Shown here in pieces: positions 42,997-51,437 of a DNA stretch of 64,000 nucleotides. The stretch comes from Paractinoplanes lichenicola. GTDB lineage: Bacteria; Actinomycetota; Actinomycetes; Mycobacteriales; Micromonosporaceae. How positions within the stretch are numbered: position 1 is the stretch's first letter; each line of letters begins with the position of its first letter. The DNA lies in contig NZ_JAENHO010000019.1 of the NCBI RefSeq assembly GCF_016785085.1, forward strand, positions 1-64,000, in the 5' to 3' direction. The notes beneath the pieces are model-generated. The model searched no databases, was not told where the DNA came from, and saw only the letters and a list, made by a program, of their open reading frames with translations. Made by a program: the position numbers and the translations under genes.

Positions 42997-43313
42997 CGGG
43001 GAGGCCCATAGCTCCAGCCGTTGCGCTCACCCTCCTCGCAAAGAGCAAGGAGGGCGCCTTCGGACGGGAGATCGTGACGAAGAACCTCAGTGGCGATCCG
43101 TTCGGCCTCCGCGCGGTCGACGGCATCAGTCTGTGGGTCGTCGTCATAAAGTGCCTCCGCGGCGATCGCCGGCGCGAAGATCCATTGCTGTCGGGGAACG
43201 CTCCAGATGACGGCCCGGAATGGTGCGCCCGCCCGTTCCTGGTAGGCGATGATGCTGGTCGTCGCGCCGTCGTCGGACCGCAGTGCGTCGTAGGCGAACT
43301 CGCCGTCATTCAT
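42993..43313 (-). CDS. Putative immunity protein for the adjacent polymorphic toxin
   Basis: The protein has 106 residues, is acidic and soluble, and has no recognised family. It begins MNDGEFAYDALRSDDG and ends NGWSYGPPR. Its ATG overlaps the end of the toxin gene by 8 bp, so it is translated in direct coupling, the usual position of a cognate immunity gene. Base composition is lower in GC than the surrounding genes, like the toxin 3-prime end. The immunity role is inferred from position and size only. Confidence 0.7.
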   Translation of the reverse strand: MNDGEFAYDALRSDDGATTSIIAYQERAGAPFRAVIWSVPRQQWIFAPAIAAEALYDDDPQTDAVDRAEAERIATEVLRHDLPSEGALLALCEEGERNGWSYGPPR

Positions 43314-46300
43314 CGAACAGTCCCAACTCCGCAGCACCAGGGACGTCGTCGCGATCGAGATCATGACGGCGCAGGACGTCCTCGAAGGAAGTACCGCTTG
43401 AGACTAGGTGCTCGCGGTAGGCGCGAAGCAGCACACGCTTCTTCCTGAGCCAGCCGGCCAGAGTTGTGTCGACCGGGCGTGGGTCGTCCGGCATGAACCG
43501 GTCGAGTAGTTCCAAGCCCTGCGGTGGATTGGAGTAGATCCCGCTGTCTTTGTTGGTTTTGAGGATGCGGAGGAAGGCCTCCACCCGCTGCTCGGGGGAA
43601 AGACTCTCGCGACGGACATCCTCATAGTCGGCGTGGGTGTGATGCCCCACGTCCAATGACGACGGTGTGGGGAACTGAACTTCCAAGACAAATCCGTCAG
43701 TCGTGGTCAGATTGACGTTCAGTCCGTTGTGACGGCCGTGGTCCGCCCAGAAGCTCTCCATCACGATGTCGCGATAGCCAAGATCAGTCAGCTGACTCAA
43801 CGTCGAAGCAACCATTTCTCCATATCGCTCCGGCGGCACCTGTATCGAGAACCGCACCCGATCTTTGATCGTTGCGAGGGCGGCTTCGGTTGTGAGGCCC
43901 TTCAGCTCGATACGAGCAAGAACCTTCCGGGCCAGTGACCCGAGTTCCTTGACTCGATGATCTTCGCCGACAAGGACAGGGCGATTGTGGCGGTCGAATT
44001 CCGGCAGACCCGCAGTCACATGGCGCAGGTCCGCGGCGACCTCGCCCGCCCTGACCTCGGCCTCCGTCACCGACCGATCCAAAATCTCGCGTTGATCAAC
44101 TGTGAGCGATCGGAGGATGCGGTCGTCGTCGGCGGCGCCGGTGGGTGGGGTGGTGGACCAGTTGCCGGGGGCGTGGTTGGGGAGGGGGGTGGGGGTGGCG
44201 TTGGCGTCTACTACCAGGGCTTCCAGGGAGACCACGTTGATGGGGGTGGGGACTCCGTGGTGGCGGTACATGGGGACGTGTTCGGAGATGCGGCCGATCT
44301 GGGGGTCTACGTAGAGGACCGTGCCGTTCTGGTTCAGGGCTGCCCAGGAGTGGGAGCCGCCGCCTTCCAGGTCGGTGACTATGAACGCGAAGGCGCCGTG
44401 GCCGGTGTTCAGCAGGTGGTTGGTCAGGTTTTGTACGGCCTGGTCGATGGCGGGCTTGGCCTGGGCGGGGTCGGCGTCGGCTACGTACGGGCATAGGCCT
44501 TGGAAATCGCCGCCGGTGGCTTGGCGGATTCTGTTGATGCCGTTGGTTTCGCCGCCCAGGGGGCGGTCGGGGTTGCCGTTCGCGTAGACGTCGAAGGTTC
44601 TTGGAGCGGCTACGCGGGGGCGGCCGTGGATGTAGGTGTCGAAGAGGGACAGGACGCCGTCGACGCAGTTCAGGCCGCGGGTGGGGTCGGCTGCGGGGCC
44701 GCCGTCGTTGGCCAGGCGGAACCAGCTTCCGGAGCGGGGGTCGGGCAGGCGGGACACCCGGCCGTCGGCGTCGCGGGGGACGGCGTTCTCGAGGTCCACC
44801 TGGTGGACGGCCAGTGGGGGACGCAAACCGCCGGTGACGTTGTAGTGGCGGGTGCGGTCGATGGGTGGGCGGCCGGCGAAACCGTCCAGGGCCGAGACGT
44901 CGCCGGTGCGGACGCCGCCGGGGGCCAGGTTGCCGACGTCGCGGTTGATGCGGGCCCAGTCGGGTGGGTCGACCTCGACGCGGTCGGGGACCAGCTCGCC
45001 GGAGCGGATCCGGGTGATCTGGTCGTCCAGCTCGGCGACGATCTCGCTCAGCTCGACGGCCTGGCGGCGGTGTTCACGGGCGCGCAGCGAGACGCCGGTG
45101 CGGTCGGCCTCATCGGCGCGGCGGCCCAGGTCGAGGATTTTGGCGCGGTTGTCCTCGGCGATCGAGTCCAGGTAGTTGGCGTACTCCTCGCGGCGGTTGC
45201 GTTCGTGGGTCTGGCGGGCGTGCTCCACATAGCCGAAATAGGCCTGCTCGTCGCGGATCTCGGGTTGGGGGGTCGGGGTGGGGGCGGGCTTGGTGGGGAG
45301 GGTGCGGGGGAGGGACGCGTCGATCGGGCGGCGGGGGCTGGGGATGGTGGCGCGGGGGCCCAGGGCGTCGGCGATGCGGTCCAGGTCGGAGAGGGGGGAG
45401 CGCTGGGGAGTGGGGGAGCCGGGGGTGGTGTCCGGGCGGGGACGGGGGCGGGTCGGGGAGCCGGGGGCGCCGCTGAGATGCGGGGAGTCGGGGGCGCGGT
45501 GGGCGCCGGGCCGGCGGGCGGAGTGCGGGCCGGTGGGGGTGAAGAACGGGCCTAGGGCGGGAGTGGTGGGTGTGGAGGTGACGGCCGGGGTGGAGGGCTG
45601 CGGCGGGGGCGGCGCGGTTGTGGGGTCGGCGAAGCCCAGGGTTGCTGTGGAGGCGAGGACGTTTGAGTTGTCGGGCAGCGCCGGGGAGGGCAGCGACGGG
45701 GAGGGCAGCGACGGGGAAGGGGAGGGCAGCGACGGGGAAGGCGATGACGGGGAGGGCGGGGTGGGAGACACGGAGACGGACGTGGACGGAGTCGGTGTCG
45801 GTGTCGGTGTCGGGGCGGGGGATGACGGGGAGGTCGGCTGCGCGTCGGGGGATTGGGGCGCGGGCGTGGCGGGGGACGACGAGGACTGAGGCTGGGTGGT
45901 GGGGGACGGCGCAGTGGGGTCGGGAACCGGGGGCTGGTCGGTGGGGGCGGCGGCGAGCGGGGACGGGGAGGAGAGCGATGGGCCCTCGGTTGCGGTTGTG
46001 GGAGTGGGCCCGGAAATCGAGGTCGCGCCATCCAGGGCCACACCGCTCGTCAGCTCGGCGCCGGAACTCGTACGGGATCCGGGGTCGAAGTTTTCTCCGA
46101 GGGACGAAGGCACGTCGAGGTGACCGATATCGATCGGGGAGTGCATGCCGTGGATGGCCGAGCCGGTGGCGCCCGAAGTGGCGGATTTTGCCAATCCCGT
46201 GGCATCGGGCAGTTGCCCGAACGTGGCGGCCGCGCTGAACTCGGCCAGGACTTCGCCGCCGGCGCCGCGGGCGATGCCGCCGTGGCCGTGTGAGCCGACG

Positions 46301-47085
46301 TGTGCGGCGGAAGCGCCCGCCCCTCCGGCGAAACCGGCCAGCGCGGAACGTCCGAGATTGTCCAGGTCGAAGCCGTCTGAGCGGCCCGTCGACTGCTGAT
46401 AGAGCTGGATGCCGCCGTTGGTGGCGAACTCCTCGCGAGCCTCGTCGAAGCCCTCGCGGACCGCGCCGTGACCGAGCTTGCGCAGGCCCTCGCGCGTGGA
46501 GAGCTGCTTGATCGCGCGGCCGGCGGTCTGCTTGAGCGCCTTCTTGCCGAGCTGCTCGACCAGCCGCTTGAAGATCTGCTGGATGGCGAGGCGGGTGGCG
46601 ACGATCAGCCCGCCGGCGGCCGGTGACGCGGCGCCCAGCGTGAGCGTGACGGTGATCGCCATGCCGACGAGCTCGACGAGGAAGATGCCGATCTCGATCC
46701 AGGCCTCGAGCTTGGCCGCCTCGATGTCGGCGCCGCAGCCCTCGACGAGCCGGCCGAGCTCGCCCGAGACGCGCAGCAGATCGTGCAGCGGGGCGTTCTC
46801 GTCACCCGCGACCAGGTGCCACGCGTCCTCGAAGCCCTCGGCCGTGACGCCCGCGCCGCCGTAGCCGCCCAGGAACCGGTTGGCGGCGGCCATCGCGGCC
46901 TCGTTGGGCGCGGCCAGCGTCGAGGCCAGCGAGAACCAGCGATCGGCGACGTCCCAGGTGGCGACCTCGTTGCCGGCCGGCCAGTCGAAACCGACAACCC
47001 ATTCCAGAGCCTCGTACGCCCAGGCCGGCACGTCGAACGGGCTGAACTCGAGCGGGTGGGGCACGGGGCTGGGCAGCACGCTCAT
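43306..47085 (-). CDS. Type VII-type polymorphic toxin with papain-fold deaminase-like and RelA-like modules
   Basis: The protein has 1259 residues. The N-terminal 240 residues are helical and resemble the WXG100-like/CpnT N-terminal domain of ESX substrates (FDVPAWAYEALEWVVGFDW), with one hydrophobic stretch (IGIFLVELVGMAITVTLTL). A Ser/Pro/Thr-rich linker spans about 330-600. A papain-like toxin domain follows: Cys807 (LNCVDG), His912 (GGSHSWAALN), Asp927 (LYVDPQ), as in Tox-PL glutamine deamidases. The next module has SLARK (1050-1054), DRVRFSI (Asp1075), GLNVNL and EVQFPT (Glu1135), resembling RelA/SpoT-type synthetases. The ATG has GAGGCGG upstream and overlaps the stop of the WXG-like gene. 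The deaminase call is firmer than the RelA call. Confidence 0.88.
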   Translation of the reverse strand: MSVLPSPVPHPLEFSPFDVPAWAYEALEWVVGFDWPAGNEVATWDVADRWFSLASTLAAPNEAAMAAANRFLGGYGGAGVTAEGFEDAWHLVAGDENAPLHDLLRVSGELGRLVEGCGADIEAAKLEAWIEIGIFLVELVGMAITVTLTLGAASPAAGGLIVATRLAIQQIFKRLVEQLGKKALKQTAGRAIKQLSTREGLRKLGHGAVREGFDEAREEFATNGGIQLYQQSTGRSDGFDLDNLGRSALAGFAGGAGASAAHVGSHGHGGIARGAGGEVLAEFSAAATFGQLPDATGLAKSATSGATGSAIHGMHSPIDIGHLDVPSSLGENFDPGSRTSSGAELTSGVALDGATSISGPTPTTATEGPSLSSPSPLAAAPTDQPPVPDPTAPSPTTQPQSSSSPATPAPQSPDAQPTSPSSPAPTPTPTPTPSTSVSVSPTPPSPSSPSPSLPSPSPSLPSPSLPSPALPDNSNVLASTATLGFADPTTAPPPPQPSTPAVTSTPTTPALGPFFTPTGPHSARRPGAHRAPDSPHLSGAPGSPTRPRPRPDTTPGSPTPQRSPLSDLDRIADALGPRATIPSPRRPIDASLPRTLPTKPAPTPTPQPEIRDEQAYFGYVEHARQTHERNRREEYANYLDSIAEDNRAKILDLGRRADEADRTGVSLRAREHRRQAVELSEIVAELDDQITRIRSGELVPDRVEVDPPDWARINRDVGNLAPGGVRTGDVSALDGFAGRPPIDRTRHYNVTGGLRPPLAVHQVDLENAVPRDADGRVSRLPDPRSGSWFRLANDGGPAADPTRGLNCVDGVLSLFDTYIHGRPRVAAPRTFDVYANGNPDRPLGGETNGINRIRQATGGDFQGLCPYVADADPAQAKPAIDQAVQNLTNHLLNTGHGAFAFIVTDLEGGGSHSWAALNQNGTVLYVDPQIGRISEHVPMYRHHGVPTPINVVSLEALVVDANATPTPLPNHAPGNWSTTPPTGAADDDRILRSLTVDQREILDRSVTEAEVRAGEVAADLRHVTAGLPEFDRHNRPVLVGEDHRVKELGSLARKVLARIELKGLTTEAALATIKDRVRFSIQVPPERYGEMVASTLSQLTDLGYRDIVMESFWADHGRHNGLNVNLTTTDGFVLEVQFPTPSSLDVGHHTHADYEDVRRESLSPEQRVEAFLRILKTNKDSGIYSNPPQGLELLDRFMPDDPRPVDTTLAGWLRKKRVLLRAYREHLVSSGTSFEDVLRRHDLDRDDVPGAAELGLFDE

Positions 47086-47399
47086 GATCGGAACCGCCTC
47101 GCCGTGTCGACGTCGGCGCCGACGTTGTCGTGCACGGACTGCGCCGCGGCGTCGCCCAGCCCCGACACGTACGCCGCGAGCCGCTGCCACGCCTCGAGAA
47201 CCTGCTCCTCGAACGGCCGGTAGTGCGTCTCGAACGACTGCCCGTACTGGTCGCGGCCCCACGGCGTGGCCGAGCTGGCCGCGGCGATCTCGGCCCCGGC
47301 CCGGTTGCGGCGCGCCGCGAGATCCTCGCCGGCCGCGCTCAGGGCGCGTGAACCCGCGAGAGCCTCGTCGGCGTCGAGCCGCAGCCGGTTACTTGTCAT
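47082..47399 (-). CDS. WXG100-like small secreted-type helical protein
   Basis: The protein has 105 residues, all helical, with a central turn TPWGRDQYGQSF between two helices. This is the helix-WG-helix layout of ESX/type VII partners. It precedes and overlaps the toxin gene (ATGA) and itself overlaps the YbaB-like gene by 11 bp. Likely role: secretion partner or chaperone that guides the toxin into a type VII system. No ESX core genes are in the window. Confidence 0.82.
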   Translation of the reverse strand: MTSNRLRLDADEALAGSRALSAAGEDLAARRNRAGAEIAAASSATPWGRDQYGQSFETHYRPFEEQVLEAWQRLAAYVSGLGDAAAQSVHDNVGADVDTARRFRS

Positions 47400-47817
47400 C
47401 GCGGCCGGCCAGATCCTGCACGATCTCGTCGGACCGTCCCAGCAATGAGCCGAAGTTGTTGTCGCGCAGGTAGCGAAGAGCGCCGGAATCGGCCGGGAGA
47501 TAGTCGCCCATCAAAGTCTGAACGCGTTCCGCAGCCTGCTCGGCAGCACTGTGGACAGTTGCCACGATCGTCCGGGAAACGTATTCGTTGTCCATGTTCC
47601 GAGTGGCGCGGCGGATCAGCTTCAGATCGATCAACTGACCCCGCGGGCCGACCGTCACGCGGACCAGTCCGTCCGCCGAAACAACGGTGACGCGGAGCGC
47701 GTCCAGGCGCCTTTGCAGATCGTCCAGATCGGACCGCATGCGGGTATACCGCTCGTGTACCTCCGCGAGCCGATCGCGCAGTTCCCGATTCGCGTCGCGA
47801 TTCGCCGTTACAGCCAC
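47389..47817 (-). CDS. YbaB/EbfC-family protein
   Basis: The protein has 142 residues. A coiled-coil N-terminus (NRELRDRLAEVHERYTRMRSD) leads into a YbaB-like beta domain (TVVSADGLVRVTVGPRGQLIDLKL) and a helical end. YbaB proteins bind DNA, and this actinobacterial branch is regularly found at the head of WXG100/type VII effector operons. The GTG at 47817 is chosen, with GAGGGG upstream. GTG at 47826 is possible. First gene of the toxin operon. Confidence 0.82.
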   Translation of the reverse strand: MAVTANRDANRELRDRLAEVHERYTRMRSDLDDLQRRLDALRVTVVSADGLVRVTVGPRGQLIDLKLIRRATRNMDNEYVSRTIVATVHSAAEQAAERVQTLMGDYLPADSGALRYLRDNNFGSLLGRSDEIVQDLAGRDDK

Positions 47818-47926
47818 CGGGCCCACACCCCTCGTCAGTACCGAGACTTTGCGTGTTCGGTTAACTTCAATCTGCGAACGTCGCGACTGACGATCGGGTT
47901 CAGTCCTCCGGAGGGAGAGCGGGCAG

Positions 47927-49123
47927 ATGATCACGCGGGAGGAGGCCGAGGCGGTCGCCGCGCGCTGGGCGAGCAACGAGTCCGAACAGCGCGGGTACGG
48001 GTGTGAGCCGATGCTCGCCGAGTTCGACCTCGGGTACGTGATCTGGACGCGGCAGCCGTCCACCGTGCTCTCCGTGCCGGGCGACGTTGCACGTACGGTG
48101 ATCGACCGCGAGACCGGAGTGCTGTCGACGTGGCCCGGCGTGCCGCCCGAGGAGATCGCCGCCATCTATCGCGAACGCCGTCCGACCCCGCCCGGGACGG
48201 TCGATCCGGCGGTCTCGCTGCTGCGGCTGACGCGGCGGCGGCCCACCCCGACGACGGTCGTGCACCTGACGGTGGGTGACCGGCTGTTCCGGGCTCAGGG
48301 CGCGAAGGGTGATCAGCACATCAACCATCACCCGCTGGTGATCGACCGGCTCGAGATGCTCGGGGCGGAGGCCCACGTGCGCGGGGTCGACCGGCACGCC
48401 GAGTTGATCGCCCTCTCCGACGCGCTGCACGACGCCTCCCGCGCCCGGGGGCGCGAGATCGCGCTCGACGAGGCGAGGGCCTGGCTGACCGGGGCGACTT
48501 TCGCTGCTTTCCTCGTACGCGATCAGGCCGACCCCGTGGCCGGCCAGGAGAGCCGCCCGTGCGAGACCTGCACCAGCGTGCTCGTGGACCTGGCTGTGCT
48601 GCCCTGGTCGGATCTGGCGTTCGCCTCCGAGTGGCGGCACGGCTCGGACCGCATCCCCGTGACCGGGCGCTTCCCGTACGAGGTGGCGCGCACGCTGGCC
48701 GGGGGCGGCTGGATCGGGCCGTCGAGCGGTGACGACGCCGTCGAACGGGCCGTCGAGGCGTCCGGCGGGCGGCTGCGGCCGTTCGAGGCGGCGCGGGCGG
48801 CGATCGCCGACTTCCCGGGAGTGCGCTGCGCGCGGCGCGGGCCGGGGCTGCGCAGGGCCATCCGGCTGCTGCGGCTCGACCCGGTGCCGGGCGCCTACTC
48901 AGCGGCCGCGCTGCTCGAGTTCGCGCAGGTCATCGGGGTGCCGCTCTTCCCGGTCGGCATCGAGGGCGGCGACGCGGTGGTGGCGCTCGACGAGCTCGGC
49001 CGGGTCTTCGTGCTCGATCAGGCGGGCGAGTGGTTTGTCGGGAGCACGCTCGACGAGGCCCTGACCGGGCTGCTCACCGGCGACGGGCCGGCGCGACGGG
49101 TGCGCGACGACGGCAGTTGGTGA
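47927..49123 (+). CDS. YwqJ-type deaminase domain fused to SUKH-3-like immunity domain
   Basis: The protein has 398 residues. Residues 1-85 form a small domain beginning MITREEAEAVAARW, like YrhB/Imm35-type immunity domains. Residues about 95-225 form a cytidine-deaminase-fold domain with an intact zinc site, His157-Ala-Glu159 (DRHAEL) and Cys212-Cys215 (PCETC), as in YwqJ-related deaminases. Residues about 247-395 resemble SUKH-3 (RFPYEVARTLAGGGWIGP). The gene is divergent from the toxin operon across a 109-bp promoter region and starts with ATG after GGAGG. Whether it acts as a toxin, an immunity protein or a regulator is open. Confidence 0.82.
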   Translation: MITREEAEAVAARWASNESEQRGYGCEPMLAEFDLGYVIWTRQPSTVLSVPGDVARTVIDRETGVLSTWPGVPPEEIAAIYRERRPTPPGTVDPAVSLLRLTRRRPTPTTVVHLTVGDRLFRAQGAKGDQHINHHPLVIDRLEMLGAEAHVRGVDRHAELIALSDALHDASRARGREIALDEARAWLTGATFAAFLVRDQADPVAGQESRPCETCTSVLVDLAVLPWSDLAFASEWRHGSDRIPVTGRFPYEVARTLAGGGWIGPSSGDDAVERAVEASGGRLRPFEAARAAIADFPGVRCARRGPGLRRAIRLLRLDPVPGAYSAAALLEFAQVIGVPLFPVGIEGGDAVVALDELGRVFVLDQAGEWFVGSTLDEALTGLLTGDGPARRVRDDGSW

Positions 49124-49133
49124 GCACAACTCG

Positions 49134-49162
49134 CCGCCGGCTCCCGCATCGGAAGCCGGCGG
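49134..49162. terminator. Hairpin between convergent genes, possible terminator
   Basis: CCGCCGGCT pairs with AGCCGGCGG (9 bp, 11-nt loop) between the SUKH-3 fusion gene and the zinc-ribbon gene. There is no real T-tract, so termination may rely on the strong stem alone. Confidence 0.55.
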
Positions 49163-49180
49163 GTGTCGCTGCCGCCTGAC

Positions 49181-49582
49181 TCAGTCGAACAGGTTGTGCA
49201 GGAAGCTCTTGCGGCGGTGATAGTGGCCGTGGTGGCCATGCCGATAGTGGCCGTGATGCCCGTACGCGGCGGGGGCCGGATAGCCGTGGCTGGGCTGGCC
49301 GTAACCCGGCTGGCCGTAGCCCGGCGCGGGCGGCGGAGGCGGCGGAGCGTAGCCACCGGGCTGAGGCTGGCCGTAACCCGGCTGCGGAGCGGCGGCGGGG
49401 CGCGGCGGGGTGCCGGGAGGCGGGGCCTGGCGAGTGTTGAAGTTCGACTCGGCCTCGAACAGCTTCTCGAGCTCACCGCGATCCAGGAAGATCCCCCGGC
49501 ACTCGGTGCACTGGTCGACCGTGACGCCGCTGCGCTCGTACACCCGCATCTGGCCGTGACACTTCGGACAGGTCATCTGCAT
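49181..49582 (-). CDS. TFIIB-type zinc-ribbon protein with Pro/Gly/Tyr and His-rich tail
   Basis: The protein has 133 residues. The N-terminal ribbon has CPKC and CTEC within 40 residues, followed by GIFLDRGELEKLFEAE, the usual zf-TFIIB pattern. The tail carries GYGQP repeats and a His/Tyr/Gly stretch (GHHGHYRHGHHGHYHRRK) that could bind metal. The ATG at 49582 lies 7 nt after TACCGT, suggesting a leaderless transcript. Function unknown. Confidence 0.85.
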   Translation of the reverse strand: MQMTCPKCHGQMRVYERSGVTVDQCTECRGIFLDRGELEKLFEAESNFNTRQAPPPGTPPRPAAAPQPGYGQPQPGGYAPPPPPPAPGYGQPGYGQPSHGYPAPAAYGHHGHYRHGHHGHYHRRKSFLHNLFD

Positions 49583-49583
49583 C

Positions 49584-51437
49584 TCACAGACGGTACAAGG
49601 CTGTGTCATCGGACGGGCTACTTGTGGCTGTGTGGTTCCTGAGTGCCGGGTGCAGCGCGGCGGCCCAGACCAGGAACGCGATCGGATACAGAACGTAACC
49701 GAAGCGGGTCGTCGGCATGAGCAGAATCGCCGCCAGAAGGCCCCACCCGCAGATCGAGGCGGCGGTGCTCGCGGTTCGTGGGGGCGACCAAATAATGCGT
49801 ACGGTGATGAGGGCCGCGACCGCGAGCAGCAGCCCGAGCGCGACGAACCGGCCGCCGGGCACGTTCTGGGCGATCAGGTAGCCGGGGAACGGGGACTGGG
49901 CGGGGCTGGTGACCAACCCGTGGCCCAGGGGGAAGCGGATCACGTTTTCGAGGAAGGCGTCCTGGTCGACCTGGAACGGCGGGATCAGGACCAGGATGGG
50001 CAGGCCCAGGGCGCCGGGCAGAAGCTTGCCGCCGCGGGCCATGGCCAGGGCCAGCACGGCCAGGACGGCCACGGCCGGGAGCGCGAAGAGCTTGCAGGCC
50101 GCCGCGGCGCCGACCGCCAGGCCCGCCCAGCCGTAACGGTTCGTAGCGGCGAACGTCAGGGCCAGGATGCAGAGCGCGAGCACTGGGATGTCGTCGCCGC
50201 CGGTGGCCAGGGTCAAGGCGCAGACCGGGACGATCGTTACCGCCTGTATGGCTCGGACGGTGGCGAAGGAGCGCCCGGTCGTTTCGTTCGGCTTTGTTCC
50301 GCGTGGGCGCAGGAGCAGCACCGCGGTGATCAGGACCAGGGCGGTGAACAGGGCGAACCAGATGCGGGCGTCGGTCCACCAGGCGTCGCCGGCCAGCGCG
50401 CGCGGCAGGCCGAAAACCGACATGCCCGGCTGGTAGGGGCTGTAACCCATGAGGCGCTCGTCGGCGGGCAGGGCGGCGATGGCGTCGCGGGACAGATAGG
50501 GCGTGCCGTCGTTGAGCAGGCGTTCGCCCATGCGCTCGACGACCAGCACCTCCTCCTGTGCGCGGTCGGTGCGGCCGTCGGCCCGCTGCACCGCCTGCAC
50601 GACCAGCGGGAGCAGCGCCGCGCCGGCCCAGGTGAGCCAGGTCAGGGTGGCGCGGGCGCCGTTGCCGACGAGCAGCCGGACCAGGCGCCAGAGCCGGGTG
50701 GTGGCTTCGTAGCGGTCGCGGAGCAGGCGGAAACCGAGCAGCTGGAGCAGGGCCAGCAGGAAGGCGTCGGCGTAGGCCCAGGCCGCGATGGAGCCCCAGG
50801 CCCGGTGCGGGAGCAGCGTCGAGGAGAGGGCGGTGATCAGGGCGAAGATCGCCGAGACGCCGTAGAGGGCCAGGTCGGCCGCGTAGCCGCCGGCGGCCTG
50901 GTCGATGCGGGCCAGAAGGCGGCCGGCGCGGGTCTTGGGGGTGTAGTCGTTCGGCGGGGGTGGGGCTTTCTTGGCGGGGGCGGCCTCGGGCTTCGCGGCC
51001 ACAACCGGGTCGGGCTCGGTCGCGGCGGGCTCCGGCTCAGCGACTGGCGCGGGCTCCGGCTTCAACTCGGCGGGCGTGGGCGGGCCGTCGTCGGCAGGCT
51101 CCGGCTCGTCTTGGCCGGCTATCGGCTCGTCCGCTTTGTCGGCGGTGGCGTCGGGCGCGGGTTTGTCAGAAGTGACGTCGGGTGCGGCGTCCTGGGCGGC
51201 GTTCTTGGGAGCGGCGTCCTCAGCGGCCGCGGCCGGCGTGCTGCTGTCCTCTGTGGTCTTCGCGTCGCTTTCCGGGGCGGCGGCGGACGATTCCGACTTA
51301 TCCGTCTCGGTCGATGGGGGGCTGCCCTCCGGCGTACGGGAGGAAGGGTCTTCCGCGGCGGAGTCGGCCCGGCTGCCGGGATCGGCGATGGACCCCTCAA
51401 CTGCGGTTTCGCTCGCCGTCCGGCCAGAATCTGTCAC
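49584..51437 (-). CDS. Polytopic membrane protein, GT-C/GT87-like, with acidic disordered N-terminus
   Basis: The protein has 617 residues. The first 165 are Ala/Pro/Glu/Asp-rich and disordered. About 12 membrane helices follow, with a periplasmic loop containing ERLLNDGTPYLSRD and YSPYQPGMSVFGLPRAL, as in undecaprenyl/polyprenyl glycosyltransferases. The GTG start overlaps the GGDEF-EAL stop as GTGA, so the two are co-translated. Sugar and acceptor are unknown. Confidence 0.82.
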   Translation of the reverse strand: MTDSGRTASETAVEGSIADPGSRADSAAEDPSSRTPEGSPPSTETDKSESSAAAPESDAKTTEDSSTPAAAAEDAAPKNAAQDAAPDVTSDKPAPDATADKADEPIAGQDEPEPADDGPPTPAELKPEPAPVAEPEPAATEPDPVVAAKPEAAPAKKAPPPPNDYTPKTRAGRLLARIDQAAGGYAADLALYGVSAIFALITALSSTLLPHRAWGSIAAWAYADAFLLALLQLLGFRLLRDRYEATTRLWRLVRLLVGNGARATLTWLTWAGAALLPLVVQAVQRADGRTDRAQEEVLVVERMGERLLNDGTPYLSRDAIAALPADERLMGYSPYQPGMSVFGLPRALAGDAWWTDARIWFALFTALVLITAVLLLRPRGTKPNETTGRSFATVRAIQAVTIVPVCALTLATGGDDIPVLALCILALTFAATNRYGWAGLAVGAAAACKLFALPAVAVLAVLALAMARGGKLLPGALGLPILVLIPPFQVDQDAFLENVIRFPLGHGLVTSPAQSPFPGYLIAQNVPGGRFVALGLLLAVAALITVRIIWSPPRTASTAASICGWGLLAAILLMPTTRFGYVLYPIAFLVWAAALHPALRNHTATSSPSDDTALYRL

